Of a stretch of DNA of 64,000 bases, positions 44,971 to 54,504 are shown one piece after another. The notes beneath the pieces are model-generated. The model made no database searches, was not told the origin of the DNA, and saw only the letters and a list, made by a program, of their open reading frames with translations. The number at the start of each line of letters is the position of its first letter. Position 1 is the first letter of the stretch. A program made the position numbers and the translations under genes. This DNA is from Williamsia sp. (lineage in GTDB: Bacteria; Bacteroidota; Bacteroidia; Chitinophagales; Chitinophagaceae): assembly GCA_015069695.1 (NCBI GenBank), contig JADCRZ010000033.1:1-64000 (forward strand). The letters run 5' to 3'.

Positions 44971-47280
44971 TTACAGGGAGGCCTTCTCTGTCCTTTTTAC
45001 AGTGGGGTAACGGTCTTCCGAAACATCCGCTACCGACCTGTTAACAGACCAGCCGGTTTTCAATCCAACGACAAAAATGGCCAGGGCGATGGCGCCTATG
45101 GCAAAGATGGTGTCGCCGATAACCCTTAACCACCGGAAGGTCTGCAGCAACGGTTGTTGCATGAATTCTGCGGATCTGGCATACCACATGCCTTTTTCCA
45201 CGCTGGCTACGGTCTGCATGAATCCGACCGGCAGAACGCTGATGGTGACCATCAGCAGCAGGCCGATGTTTATGCTCCAGAAAGCGATCCTGATGATACT
45301 GTCTTTCCACACATGCCTGCTGAACAAGCCTTTCAGCACAAAGAGCATCAGGCCGATGCCCAGCATACCGTATACGCCAAATAAAGCTGTGTGCCCGTGT
45401 ACAGGTGTGGTATTCAACCCTTGCATATAGTACAGCGCAATCGGCGGATTGATCACGAACCCGAAGATACCTGCTCCTAAAAAGTTCCAGAACGCGACCG
45501 ATATAAAACAATAGATGGGCCACTTGTAAGCCTTTACCCAGGTGGTAGCTCTGCTGATGCGGTAGTTGTGATATGCTTCAAAGCCGAGCAATGCCAGGGG
45601 TACGACTTCCAATGCGCTGAAAGTGGCACCCAGGGCCAGGATAGCGGTAGGCGTGCCCGCGAAATACAGGTGATGAAAGGTTCCTATAATGCCTCCGGCA
45701 AGAAAGATGATGGTGGCAAATATCACACCCAGAGAAGCCGAGCGCATTTCCAGCAATCCCATCCGTACAAAAAGAAAAGCAGAGACGACCGTAGCGAACA
45801 CTTCAAAAAATCCTTCTACCCACAGGTGAACCACCCACCACCGCCAGTACTCTGCAATAGCCAGGTTGGTATGCCTTCCCCTCATCAGACCGGCCCCGTA
45901 AAACAAGGCGATCGCAGTAGAGGCAATCAGGAACATGATCAGCAAATTCCTGTCTGCACCCTTTCCGCGGATAGCAGGGGCCAGCGCCCGGTACATGAGG
46001 GCAAGCCAGATCCACAAACCCGCAAAAAGAAACAGCTGCCAGAAGCGTCCCAGGTCAACGTACTCATATCCCTGGTGCCCGAACCAGAAATTTTGCACGA
46101 ACCCCAGCTTTTGCATGATCCCCATCCACTGTCCGAAGATAGATCCGCCTACAATGATCAGCAATGCAATAAAAAGGAAGTTAACGCCCAGCTTCTGGTA
46201 CTTGGGCTCGAACCCCGACACCGCAGGCGCTATATACAGCCCGGTAGCCAGCCAGGAGGTGGCGATCCAGAAGATGTCCAGCTGAACATGCCATGTTCTT
46301 GTTACCGAATAAGGGATCAGGTTGGCAAGGGACAATCCGTAAAAGCCATTTCCCTCCACCCCATAATGTGCGGTGATAACACCCATGGTTACCTGCACCA
46401 CGATGAGGATGGTGACGATCCAGAAGTATTTCAGGGTGGCGTTCATGGAAGGCGTTGCGGCAATACCCAGCAATGGATCTCTTTTAGGCAGGGTTGCTTC
46501 CTCGATCTCTTCTTCTTTGTTTGATGCATGATAAAACACCAGCAAGCCGATACCAAGCAAAAGGATGATCACACTGAAGCCTGTCCACCAAATAAGATCG
46601 CTGGAAGGAATATTGCCCAGTACCTTATCCGGCGGCCAGTTGTTGGTATAGGTTATCTTGGAACCGGGCCTTTCGGTTATGCAGGCCCAGGAGGCCCAGA
46701 AGAAAAATGCATTCATCAGGTGCATCCGCGCCGGGTCCTTGATCGTATTGGCAGGTATTGAATAAGCATTGCGCAAAGAGTGAAGCGAGGGGTCGTTCAT
46801 GAACAAGCCTGTGTAGTGTTTGCTCACTGCTTTTATTGCAGCAGCCCGCAAGGGGGAAACCGTGATCGTCCCGGTTTCTTTGTCAAACGTATTTTTCCTT
46901 ACCTCGTTCTGCAGCCTGGTAGTAAGCATGGCCTGCTGTTCAGGGGGCAGCTTATTATAGGATGAATGGAACGACTCCCTGGCCATTTCATCCACCATAT
47001 AGACTGATTCCCTGTGTAACCAGTCCGCCGTCCAGTCCGGCGCTACATAGGAGCCATGGCCCCACACCGTGCCGATCTCCTGTCCGCCGATAGACTGCCA
47101 TACGTTTTGCCCGTCCTTGATGTCGGTTTCCGTAAAAATCGTTTTACCTGCTGCGGTAACAACGCTTTGTGGCACGGGCGGAGCTTTGTAATAGATCTGG
47201 AATCCGTATATCCCAAGAACCAGAAACGATGCCAGTACTACCACGGCAAAAAGTATCCACAGTTTTTTAAAGCTTTTCAT
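44971..47280 (-). CDS. norZ: Quinol-dependent nitric oxide reductase
   Basis: A 769-aa single-subunit qNOR reducing NO to N2O with electrons from quinol. The N-terminal extension (DGQNVWQSIGGQEIGTVWGH, periplasmic) lacks a heme-c CxxCH, as in qNOR. The catalytic membrane core has heme and FeB ligands in WHVQLDIFWIATSWLATGLY, VEGFFEVFATVVSAFLF (with the extra Glu typical of NORs), IIGTFHHLYFAGTP and HGHTALFGVYGMLG. About 14 helices. It follows a regulator and a membrane partner on the same strand, suggesting an NO-detoxification operon. Confidence 0.95.
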   Translation of the reverse strand: MKSFKKLWILFAVVVLASFLVLGIYGFQIYYKAPPVPQSVVTAAGKTIFTETDIKDGQNVWQSIGGQEIGTVWGHGSYVAPDWTADWLHRESVYMVDEMARESFHSSYNKLPPEQQAMLTTRLQNEVRKNTFDKETGTITVSPLRAAAIKAVSKHYTGLFMNDPSLHSLRNAYSIPANTIKDPARMHLMNAFFFWASWACITERPGSKITYTNNWPPDKVLGNIPSSDLIWWTGFSVIILLLGIGLLVFYHASNKEEEIEEATLPKRDPLLGIAATPSMNATLKYFWIVTILIVVQVTMGVITAHYGVEGNGFYGLSLANLIPYSVTRTWHVQLDIFWIATSWLATGLYIAPAVSGFEPKYQKLGVNFLFIALLIIVGGSIFGQWMGIMQKLGFVQNFWFGHQGYEYVDLGRFWQLFLFAGLWIWLALMYRALAPAIRGKGADRNLLIMFLIASTAIALFYGAGLMRGRHTNLAIAEYWRWWVVHLWVEGFFEVFATVVSAFLFVRMGLLEMRSASLGVIFATIIFLAGGIIGTFHHLYFAGTPTAILALGATFSALEVVPLALLGFEAYHNYRISRATTWVKAYKWPIYCFISVAFWNFLGAGIFGFVINPPIALYYMQGLNTTPVHGHTALFGVYGMLGIGLMLFVLKGLFSRHVWKDSIIRIAFWSINIGLLLMVTISVLPVGFMQTVASVEKGMWYARSAEFMQQPLLQTFRWLRVIGDTIFAIGAIALAIFVVGLKTGWSVNRSVADVSEDRYPTVKRTEKASL

Positions 47281-47324
47281 ACTAAATTTTTTGTTGTTGA
47301 ATGGTGAGCTCGCAATAGCCTTGC

Positions 47325-47432
47325 TTAGAGCAGATTTGATCCGGTCAGTTCTTCTTCGGGCAGCAATGCCTTGGGAAAAGGAATGTTATTTTCCATGTTT
47401 ACCGGATTTCCGGTGAGATGTTCTTGTTTCAT
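47325..47432 (-). CDS. Possible 35-aa peptide before norZ
   Basis: Reads MKQEHLTGNPVNMENNIPFP, KALLPEEELTGSNLL-stop, 18 bases after the preceding gene and 44 before norZ. Acidic, no membrane segment. The tight packing suggests that it may be translated in the operon; no homologue is recognised. Confidence 0.35.
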   Translation of the reverse strand: MKQEHLTGNPVNMENNIPFPKALLPEEELTGSNLL

Positions 47433-47450
47433 TTTGTTGATTATATCTTT

Positions 47451-48691
47451 TCAGGAAGCATGCCCCGGCAGAGGGGGCCAGGAGAAAAGGGGTTTTTTCA
47501 CAGAGGCGGTAAACAGGAGCATAGCGCCTGCAAACAGCACAACCGTGTTGGCAAAAAGGATCTTGTTGATCTCCGGGAGGGGTACATAACCGATGGCTGC
47601 AAATCCCTGTACAGCCAGCAGTACTTCGTTGAAGACAACGCCTGCTGCAAAGGTGGCCAGCCCGGCAAAAGAAAGCTTGCGGAGCGGGGAAAAGATTTCT
47701 TTTTCAGCAAGAAGCGCGAGCAGGTACAGGCTGATAAAAGCAAGAAATATCAGGTGCAGGTAACCGATAATGACCGGCCTGAACCCGAAAGCCAGCTGCC
47801 CTAACTGCGGATATACGGCCGAGAACTGCAGCAATACTTTCAGGATAAAAGCGCTGACGGAAAAAGAATACAGGTACCTGCAGATGGCAGGCGCAGGGGT
47901 AAAGACCTGCTTTAAGTTCCTGTACAGCAGCTGCCATAAAAAAACAACGCAGCTGTTTGCAGCACTGCCGATACCACAATGATGCCAGTAACCAATGATG
48001 GCCTGTGACGCCATAATGAAGTAAACAGGTAGGAAGGTATGCAGGTGCCTGCCATCAGAAAAAAGAAGATCCTGGCCGTCTTCCTGTTGAAAGCCGCACT
48101 GTTTTCAAGTTTTTTAGTGAGCAGTCCCAGTACCGAAAAAGTAAACCATCCGTTGTACTGGAAATGGAGAAAGAAATACAGGGCGTTGTGGTACAAGTAC
48201 TGGTGGCTGCTTTTGGAAACCATGATGGCAGCCAGCGCATAAGGGCCCAGCGAAGAAAGCAGGAGAAAGAACAGCGCAGCCTTTATAAAATAAATGCTTA
48301 CCTGCTGGGGCCGCTTCGGAGGAAGGGAAGCATATATCTTCCGGGAAAAAACGTAAGTCAGCCACAGGGCTCCTGTTGAACAAGCAATTGACAGGGGCGA
48401 ATAACCTGTCCAAAGAAAACTTGCAGCCATCGCATAATTAAGCAGGGTGCCGGCCAGGAAAAAACGGTCCCAGAACAGCGCTGCTTTTTTGTACCCCTCA
48501 CTGAATTCACCGAGTATGAGCACCTGCAGCAAAAAGCCCACCCATCCGTTAAAGGCAAAATGCGAGTGAGCGTGCAATAGGTTTTCCTGCTGGATGATCT
48601 CCAGCGGAAAATTTATTTTGTAGCGCAGGACCGATCCCAGGAAGGCCAGCACCACAAGATTGAACAAAGCCAGCCGGTACCACTTTTTCAT
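47451..48691 (-). pseudogene. Polytopic membrane protein linked to norZ, split by a frameshift
   Basis: Two ORFs form one protein of about 410 aa. The first (48691 to about 47940) starts MKKWYRLALFNLVVLAFLGS and has His-rich membrane motifs LLHAHSHFAFNGWVGF and FFLHFQYNGWFTFSVLG, reminiscent of heme-binding helices. Its frame is lost at a run of seven T on the minus strand (A7 at 47938-47944); one more T restores reading into WQLLYRNLKQVFTPAPAICR and onward to the stop at 47451 (YLHLIFLAFISLYLLALLAE). About 12 helices in all. It sits between the Crp/Fnr gene and norZ. Could be an assembly error, phase-variable tract or real mutation; family not identified. Confidence 0.75.
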
Positions 48692-48739
48692 CAGTGCAAA
48701 GTGAAGGACTGGCTGCCGATGATTTTATGATCCTGATCA

Positions 48740-49372
48740 TCAATAATAAACTTTCCCTTTATGGATGGCCAGGAGCTTTTTATCCTGCAGGCCGCGCATG
48801 GTCCGTATCACTGTTTCCACCCTTAACCCCGTCATGTCGGCAATCTGTTTGCGCGTGTATTCGATCTTTATTTTTCCCAGGCAGGCTGTATGAAGGAGCT
48901 TTTCTTTTTTGAAGCCATCAAGTACATTCATGATGCGGTGTTCAGGCGGATGGGAGGAAATTTCCTTTAAAGAAGTGGCCTTCATTTTAATGCGCTGGGC
49001 CAGCCTCCTGGTTATATCCCAGTGCACCTCGAAATTGTCTTTCAGCATTTGTATGAAAGAAGGGATGTGCAGGCGTATGATCACGCTGCGTTGCACCGCC
49101 ATTGCGGAAGCCGGATATTCACTGCCTTCAAAAATAGGAGGCTCCCCGAAGCTCTGCCCCGCTGAGAAAAAGCCCTGGATGAAATCCCTTCCGTCATCCA
49201 TTTCATTGACCATCTTTACCTTTCCCTCAACGATCTGGTAATAAAAATGAGGGTGCCCTCCTTCCTTGAAAATGTATTCGTTCTTATCATAGCTTTTGAG
49301 CACGCCGCCATTTGATAGTAGCAAATCCGCATTGATGGTTTCCCGGTGTTTTGTCTGATAGTCTGTCTGCAT
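48740..49372 (-). CDS. Crp/Fnr-family regulator of the norZ operon
   Basis: A 210-aa regulator. Residues 20-130 are a cyclic-nucleotide-binding-type barrel (YIFKEGGHPHFYYQIVEGKV, SAGQSFGEPPIFEGSEYPAS); residues 150-210 carry a Crp-type helix-turn-helix (YTRKQIADMTGLRVETVIRT, MRGLQDKKLLAI). No N-terminal Cys cluster for an Fe-S centre, so it is not a classic FNR; heme- or ligand-based NO sensing is possible. It heads the norZ transcription unit, ending 48 bases before the membrane-protein gene. A TGA-N6-TCA dyad lies 73 bases upstream of its start. Confidence 0.92.
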   Translation of the reverse strand: MQTDYQTKHRETINADLLLSNGGVLKSYDKNEYIFKEGGHPHFYYQIVEGKVKMVNEMDDGRDFIQGFFSAGQSFGEPPIFEGSEYPASAMAVQRSVIIRLHIPSFIQMLKDNFEVHWDITRRLAQRIKMKATSLKEISSHPPEHRIMNVLDGFKKEKLLHTACLGKIKIEYTRKQIADMTGLRVETVIRTMRGLQDKKLLAIHKGKVYY

Positions 49373-49749
49373 GATTGTAGCATTATAAACGCAAAGCTGG
49401 CCTTTCTCCGGCTCAAAAAAAGTGATCGTGAAAGTCTGAAAATGTGATCCTCGTCATAAAATGCAAGTTTATCCCGGTCTAATATTGCATTTCACGACCA
49501 TTTAAGAAACGCATAAAAGCCGGGAACAATGAAAAAAGCACTTGTTGTATGTTTATTTGTCTCCATTGCAACGATCATGCAAAGTAAGATTTTGTAATAA
49601 CCAAGGGTATTGTAAAAGTTTACACCACAGTGATAAAAATCGTGTATGACGAAAATCTAGGCTTTGGTTGATGTCTTTTTAGAATTATCATCACTAGCTG
49701 GTTTTTTTTCAAAACGAGACTAAAGTGGTGTCTTTTGCATGTGCATCTA
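49373..49749. promoter_or_regulatory. Region upstream of the norZ regulator, with dyad and a truncated signal-peptide ORF
   Basis: TGATCCTCGTCA at 49445-49456 is a TGA-N6-TCA dyad of the kind bound by Crp/Fnr proteins and could be an autoregulatory site. On the plus strand 49529-49597 encodes MKKALVVCLFVSIATIMQSK then a stop within two codons: a signal peptide with no mature protein, probably the stub of a lost secreted gene. Nothing else is visible. Confidence 0.4.
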
Positions 49750-51999
49750 TCAGCCCGGAAAGTACAGCATAAAAGTGGCTCCGTGGCCCGCCTTGCTATC
49801 AGTTCTGATAAAGCCATCGTGATTGTCCATGATTTTTTTACAAAGCGCTAATCCGATGCCGGTTCCGTTGTGGGAAGATGTATTGTTGAGCCGTTGAAAT
49901 ACCCTAAAGATTTTTTTTCTGTAAACAGGATCAAACCCAAGACCGTTGTCTTGAATACTAATCTTGTGGTACAGTTTTTTATGACCCGTTTTGCTTGCCT
50001 GTTTTCTTTTAACCTTTTGATACGTAACTTGTATCAAGGGGTTTTCGCCTTCTTTCGAGAAATAGAAAGCATTTTTTATCATTTGAAGGAACAACTCCCT
50101 TGCTTGTGCCCCGATCAGTTTCAATATCGGAAGCTTTTCTATCTTGATGAGGGCCTTTTTTTGCTCCGCCAACTCCTGGGTCTGTTTCAGCACTTCGGAC
50201 AGAACTGTATTCAAATCAACAGGCGTAAATACCTTTTCACTGTTTCTGACGGCGGAGTAATCCAATAAATCCTGGATCAGATGATACATCCGGGCAGCGG
50301 AATTTTGTATCCGGTCCACACTCTTGAATATGCTAGGACTGTCTGTAGGTAATTGCTTGCTAAGTATCATGGATGCATACATTCTGATCTTACGCAAAGG
50401 TTCGTTCAGATCGTGTGCTCCGATCCAGTGAAAATCTTCCAGCTCTTCGTTGGCTATCTGTAGATCTCTGGTGAGTGCCTGCAGGTCGTGCATGTGTATC
50501 TGTTTTTGCAGGGCGAAAGCAAAAGATGTTGCTGCCTGCAGTTCAGTGGCATGCCAGGACAAACTTTGCCCTTTAACCTCTTCTTTCCACAACTCAAATG
50601 AGGTGCGCGGAGAAAGGCGGCCACTACTCGTATCTTTTGCGACAGCCTCCGTGGGATTACCTGCCCACTCGATGTCTTTTACCACTTCTGGTCTGAACCA
50701 GATTATACAGCTGTCTTCACGCCCTAATGAGTGAAATAAAATGCCTGCTCCTAAATCTGTAAAGGATGCCGCATCGGGATAATGGGCACTGAGTTGTGAA
50801 GTATACCAATATTCCTGCTGCAGGTGGCCAAACAACCAGTTATGCAACTTTCTTATTTCTTTGCTGTTCGGTACATTCCCGTTAGAACAAATAAAGTTGT
50901 TGTTCATTATAACGGTTCCTCCTGTGCCAATGAAGCTGGAAAGCAGATCGACTGTATGGCAAACTGAGAAAAAATTCTGTTCGCTTGAAAGTAGAATCAA
51001 TAAGCGACTAAGATCGTTTTCAATTGCCTGTGCACGCCGGTATTCTTCGGCAGTTTCCTGCACCCTGATCTGAGAGGTTAGAAAGTGAGCCTGCAACTGG
51101 GCTGACAAACGGATGTAGTGAGGAATCAGTTTAGGACTATAATGATGACAGGCTATCAGGCCCCAGAGCCGGCCATCCAACACGAGAGAAATTGTAAGCG
51201 TAGCTTGCACGTCCATGTTTTTGAGATAACGGATGTGTATGGGTGATACGCTTCTTAGGATGGAATGGCTCATATCCAGTGTTTTTTCCGGCTCTCCGTC
51301 GTCGACAGTGAAGATGGGAACAGGTACATAATCTACATCCGGAATCATTCTGAGCAGGTTGCGCAGGTATAACTCCCTGGCTTGTGACGGTATATCCGAA
51401 TGCGGATAATGGTGTCCGAAGAAAGCGGGCAGTTCTTCTTTCTTGCTTTCTGCAAAGACTTCGCCGTTATACCGGTCATCAAACCGGTATACCATGACCC
51501 GGTCGTAACCTGTGATCATCCTGATTTCCTGCGTAATATTCTGGCATAGCTGCTGCACGCCATAGGTATTTTTTAAAAGCGATACGAACTTTTGCGTCTG
51601 GTTATACAGGTCAGCGGTGGAAAGGCTTCCGTCCGGAAAGGCTTCCATTTCCAACATGATGATGTGGCCACTGAAATGGACTGTGGTATTGTAAAGGACA
51701 TCTTTTACAACAGCCACAAAAGGCTGGGTAGTACCTGTAATAAACTCATCAATATACCGCTTAAACCGTTCAGCATATTCCTGTCCCCAGAAGAGGGCAA
51801 GTGGAGACCGCAGCAATTGTACCGGTTGGAGGCCTGACAGAGCAAAGAGATTACCGGAGCAAAACTCAACAATGAATTCCTTCGTTGTTACGCCGATCAG
51901 GAAGCCATGGGGTTGAATGCTTCCGGGAATGTGAATAGGTTCATGCTCACAATTGGTAACGTTAACTGCCTCCCGGTTCACAATATCTCGTATAGCCAT
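49750..51999 (-). CDS. bphP: Bacteriophytochrome sensor histidine kinase
   Basis: A 749-aa light sensor. PAS residues 15-110 with the biliverdin-binding Cys17 in TNCEHEPIHIPGSIQPHG; GAF about 140-310 with DRVMVYRFDDRYNGEVFAES and PHSDIPSQARELYL (the DIP motif Asp contacts the chromophore), closing on GLIACHHYSPKLIPHYIR; PHY about 320-490; HisKA with AHDLNEPLRKIRMYASMI; HATPase with DNGLGFDPVYRKKIFRVFQR and GTGIGLALCKK. Domain order and length are standard. No heme oxygenase (bphO) or response regulator gene is adjacent, so both chromophore supply and output partner must be encoded elsewhere. Confidence 0.95.
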   Translation of the reverse strand: MAIRDIVNREAVNVTNCEHEPIHIPGSIQPHGFLIGVTTKEFIVEFCSGNLFALSGLQPVQLLRSPLALFWGQEYAERFKRYIDEFITGTTQPFVAVVKDVLYNTTVHFSGHIIMLEMEAFPDGSLSTADLYNQTQKFVSLLKNTYGVQQLCQNITQEIRMITGYDRVMVYRFDDRYNGEVFAESKKEELPAFFGHHYPHSDIPSQARELYLRNLLRMIPDVDYVPVPIFTVDDGEPEKTLDMSHSILRSVSPIHIRYLKNMDVQATLTISLVLDGRLWGLIACHHYSPKLIPHYIRLSAQLQAHFLTSQIRVQETAEEYRRAQAIENDLSRLLILLSSEQNFFSVCHTVDLLSSFIGTGGTVIMNNNFICSNGNVPNSKEIRKLHNWLFGHLQQEYWYTSQLSAHYPDAASFTDLGAGILFHSLGREDSCIIWFRPEVVKDIEWAGNPTEAVAKDTSSGRLSPRTSFELWKEEVKGQSLSWHATELQAATSFAFALQKQIHMHDLQALTRDLQIANEELEDFHWIGAHDLNEPLRKIRMYASMILSKQLPTDSPSIFKSVDRIQNSAARMYHLIQDLLDYSAVRNSEKVFTPVDLNTVLSEVLKQTQELAEQKKALIKIEKLPILKLIGAQARELFLQMIKNAFYFSKEGENPLIQVTYQKVKRKQASKTGHKKLYHKISIQDNGLGFDPVYRKKIFRVFQRLNNTSSHNGTGIGLALCKKIMDNHDGFIRTDSKAGHGATFMLYFPG

Positions 52000-52266
52000 C
52001 TCTTAACAGTTTATGATAAAATGCTGGATAACAATACGACAAGTTAACTACATTGCCGTAACACTTGAAAGTATTGTATGCCATGGATAGATCTTTTTCA
52101 ACGCTGTAATTGAAAGCACGTAGAAGCAGTTTATCTTTTTTTATTAGGGGAGTTATCAGGTAAGACTGGCATTTAACAGCTTCTTGTTGTCCTGGGCCGT
52201 ACCAGTACAACGTAAGATGTGCTGTTGCTGATCTGGGCGTTCTTACTCCTTCGAAGAATTTTTGCC

Positions 52267-52303
52267 AAACAATAAAGCCGTGTATTTCACGGCTTTATTG
52301 TTT
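52267..52303 (-). terminator. Hairpin terminator near the end of the hydrolase relic
   Basis: Perfect 16-bp stem AAACAATAAAGCCGTG / CACGGCTTTATTGTTT with a 5-base loop (TATTT). It works for minus-strand transcripts coming from the hydrolase relic and insulates the phytochrome gene. Bases 52000-52266 otherwise hold no gene. Confidence 0.82.
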
Positions 52304-52877
52304 TAATCGCCTGTTAGGGCTGATTACAATATAATAAATAATCATATTCCAGTTGCCCAAAACCTGCTTGAAGCGTTGTGCCGCAAATGCTTGCGCCTCT
52401 TTTGCTTCCCTGACAACGGTCACCATTCCAAAAAATTCTTGTGTTACGCCGGTATAAACCTGGCGAAAAAGGACTTTGGCTTCTTGCAGCTTGTTTGCCA
52501 ACTGTCCGCCATCAGATAGCAAAGGATCAGTTTCTGCATTGATAATGGTAGTGGAAGGAAGACCTGAAAGATTGGCATTTACCAACGAGATCAGGGGATT
52601 GGCTCCTTCTGCCGGATTGCTCAGGTAGAGCGTAAGAAAATACTGCGCCAATGGTTTGCTCAGTGGATGTGCCTGGGCATATTGGTTATAAGAAGATGTA
52701 TTAAAACCTTAGGTAGCTATCTGGTAAACAGACAAGATATGCTTCGGAATGGCAAAGCTGCTGTCTCTTGCCATCATCGCTACTGCTACATTACTGATAT
52801 TTTCTTCCTTGCTGCAGGATGTCGCCGTAATCAATAACACAGCCATCAGGAAAAAAAAGAGCGGTCGTTTTAGACAT
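52295..52877 (-). pseudogene. Lipoprotein alpha/beta-hydrolase remnant
   Basis: The ATG at 52877 opens MSKTTALFF; losing one T from a T8 run (a ninth T would restore it) separates it from FLMAVLLITATSCSKEENIS, a lipoprotein signal with lipobox Cys. After QIAT a stop follows, and then comes the C-terminal part of an alpha/beta hydrolase: FNTSSYNQYAQAHPLSKPLA, then LSGLPSTTIINAETDPLLSD with the Asp of the catalytic triad and a late EFFGM where homologues have a His-containing HGF. The nucleophile elbow and oxyanion region are missing. So: frameshift plus large internal deletion of a secreted esterase/lipase gene. Confidence 0.7.
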
Positions 52878-53448
52878 GGCGTTGTCAATTGCGTAGAATA
52901 TATGCTTCATAAATTTGATTTAAGGTGTAGGAGGTAAGTTCTAACAGAAAAGAAAAAACCATTCCTCTCTAACCGGCTATAAAAAACATGCATAGCTGTA
53001 GAAGAGCTTCTACAGCTAACGACATTACTGAGATATTCCAATTGCATATACACAAGCGTAAAATGTACCTGTCTAAATAGAACTTGCTGATTGCCTTTGG
53101 CAGATAAATGGCAGACTGGCGTTCGCTGAGCTGAAGAAAAATTCGCGAACAGTGAAGCAAACATATCATGTCACTGGCATAATTTTTTAAGATATCAGAT
53201 CGTAAGAACCCCATTGTTATAAAAGTATTTGTTGCTTATACATGCCGCCGGTAATTTGATTGGGCTTTTCTTTCCGGCAGGTTCCAGTATATATGCTACA
53301 AACAGTCCTAACGAATAAAACGACGTGCTGTCTTTACTCGTCGTTGCGGTCAGAGCAGTTCTTGTCGGATAATAGTTTAATCTGGAGCAAATACCAGTAG
53401 CTTCCTGCAAGATGCTTTTTCGCCCTGTTTGATTTAAACTCAAGTAAT
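52878..53448. other. Intergenic region without a supported gene
   Basis: A minus-strand ORF (53524-53195) overlapping the SDR start reads partly protein-like (GICSRLNYYPTRTALTATTS, SFYSLGLFVAYILEPAGKKS) but has no recognisable family and cannot coexist comfortably with the SDR start. The promoter of the SDR gene is expected near 53350-53440. Confidence 0.35.
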
Positions 53449-54261
53449 ATGAAAAATGAAACAAACGTAGAACAGTATGCGCTGATAACAGGTGCATCAA
53501 CAGGTATAGGTTATGAACTGGCAAAACTTTTTGCTGCCGATGGTTATAACATTATCGCTGTCGCACGCACACAGGATGATCTTGAGCGCGTGAAGCAGGA
53601 GCTTACTGCACAGCATGGTGTAAAAGTGGAAGTGCTTGTGAAGGACTTATTCGGAGAAAATGCCGCCAGTGAGTTGTATGAAGAAGTAAAAAGCCGCGGC
53701 TTCGTGGTGAATGTGTTGGTGAACGATGCAGGCCAGGGGGTATATGGCTTGTTTGCAGAAAGCGATATAGACCAACAGATAAAAATCATTCACCTTAACA
53801 TCGTATCGCTCACCCGGCTCACTTATTATTTCATGAAAGACATGCTGGCCCGCAACGAAGGAAAGATCCTGCAACTGGCTTCTGTTGCCTCGGAAACACC
53901 GGGCCCTTACCAGGCCGTGTACCATGCCACCAAAGCCTTTGTGCTTTCCTTGACCGAAGCGCTCATCAGTGAAGTAAAAGACTCGGCTGTAACGCTGACC
54001 GCTTTACAACCGGGTGCCACCGACACCGACTTTTTTGCAAAGGCAGACATGCTGGACTCGAAAGCTGTACAAGATAAATCAAAACTGGCTGATCCTGCCA
54101 AAGTTGCCAGGGATGGTTATGAAGCCCTGATGAAGGGGGATGATAAAATTGTATCAGGCGCAAAGAACAAATTTCAGACTGCACTGGGCAATATCATGCC
54201 GGATACCATGCTGGCCGACCAGGTACGCAAGCAGCAGGAACCAGTGAACAAGAAAGAATAA
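53449..54261 (+). CDS. Short-chain dehydrogenase/reductase
   Basis: A 270-aa NAD(P)-dependent oxidoreductase. Cofactor motif TGASTGIGYELAKLFAADGY at the N-terminus, VNDAGQG (NAG-type motif), catalytic Ser in LASVASETPGPYQAVYHATK with Tyr and Lys as YHATK. It resembles the DltE/YqjQ-like soluble SDRs of unknown substrate. Frame intact. A stem-loop terminator follows. Confidence 0.93.
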   Translation: MKNETNVEQYALITGASTGIGYELAKLFAADGYNIIAVARTQDDLERVKQELTAQHGVKVEVLVKDLFGENAASELYEEVKSRGFVVNVLVNDAGQGVYGLFAESDIDQQIKIIHLNIVSLTRLTYYFMKDMLARNEGKILQLASVASETPGPYQAVYHATKAFVLSLTEALISEVKDSAVTLTALQPGATDTDFFAKADMLDSKAVQDKSKLADPAKVARDGYEALMKGDDKIVSGAKNKFQTALGNIMPDTMLADQVRKQQEPVNKKE

Positions 54262-54327
54262 GGACCGCAATTCATATTTATAACCAGGTGAGTTAAAGGA
54301 GGGGTGTTGTCTTCCTGACACTATTTA

Positions 54328-54374
54328 CAGCAACAAACAGATCATCCGGCAGAAGGATGATTTGTTTGTTGCTG
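54328..54374 (+). terminator. Terminator after the SDR gene
   Basis: 20-bp stem CAGCAACAAACAGATCATCC / GGATGATTTGTTTGTTGCTG with one G-U pair and a 7-base loop, followed by GATTATTCAGTTTT. Confidence 0.75.
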
Positions 54375-54504
54375 GATTATTCAGTTTTATAAATTTTAAG
54401 AAGACGGCTCTGTACAATGGCCGGAAGACGAGAGCCCGTACCAGCCTGTTGCCAGGCTTGTTGTCTATCCGCAGGATAATTTCAGTGATGCCCGCCGCGG
54501 CAAC

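Noticed and set aside
45568-46524. 318-codon plus-strand ORF inside norZ.
   Set aside because: Antisense shadow of norZ; low-complexity charged translation, no domain.
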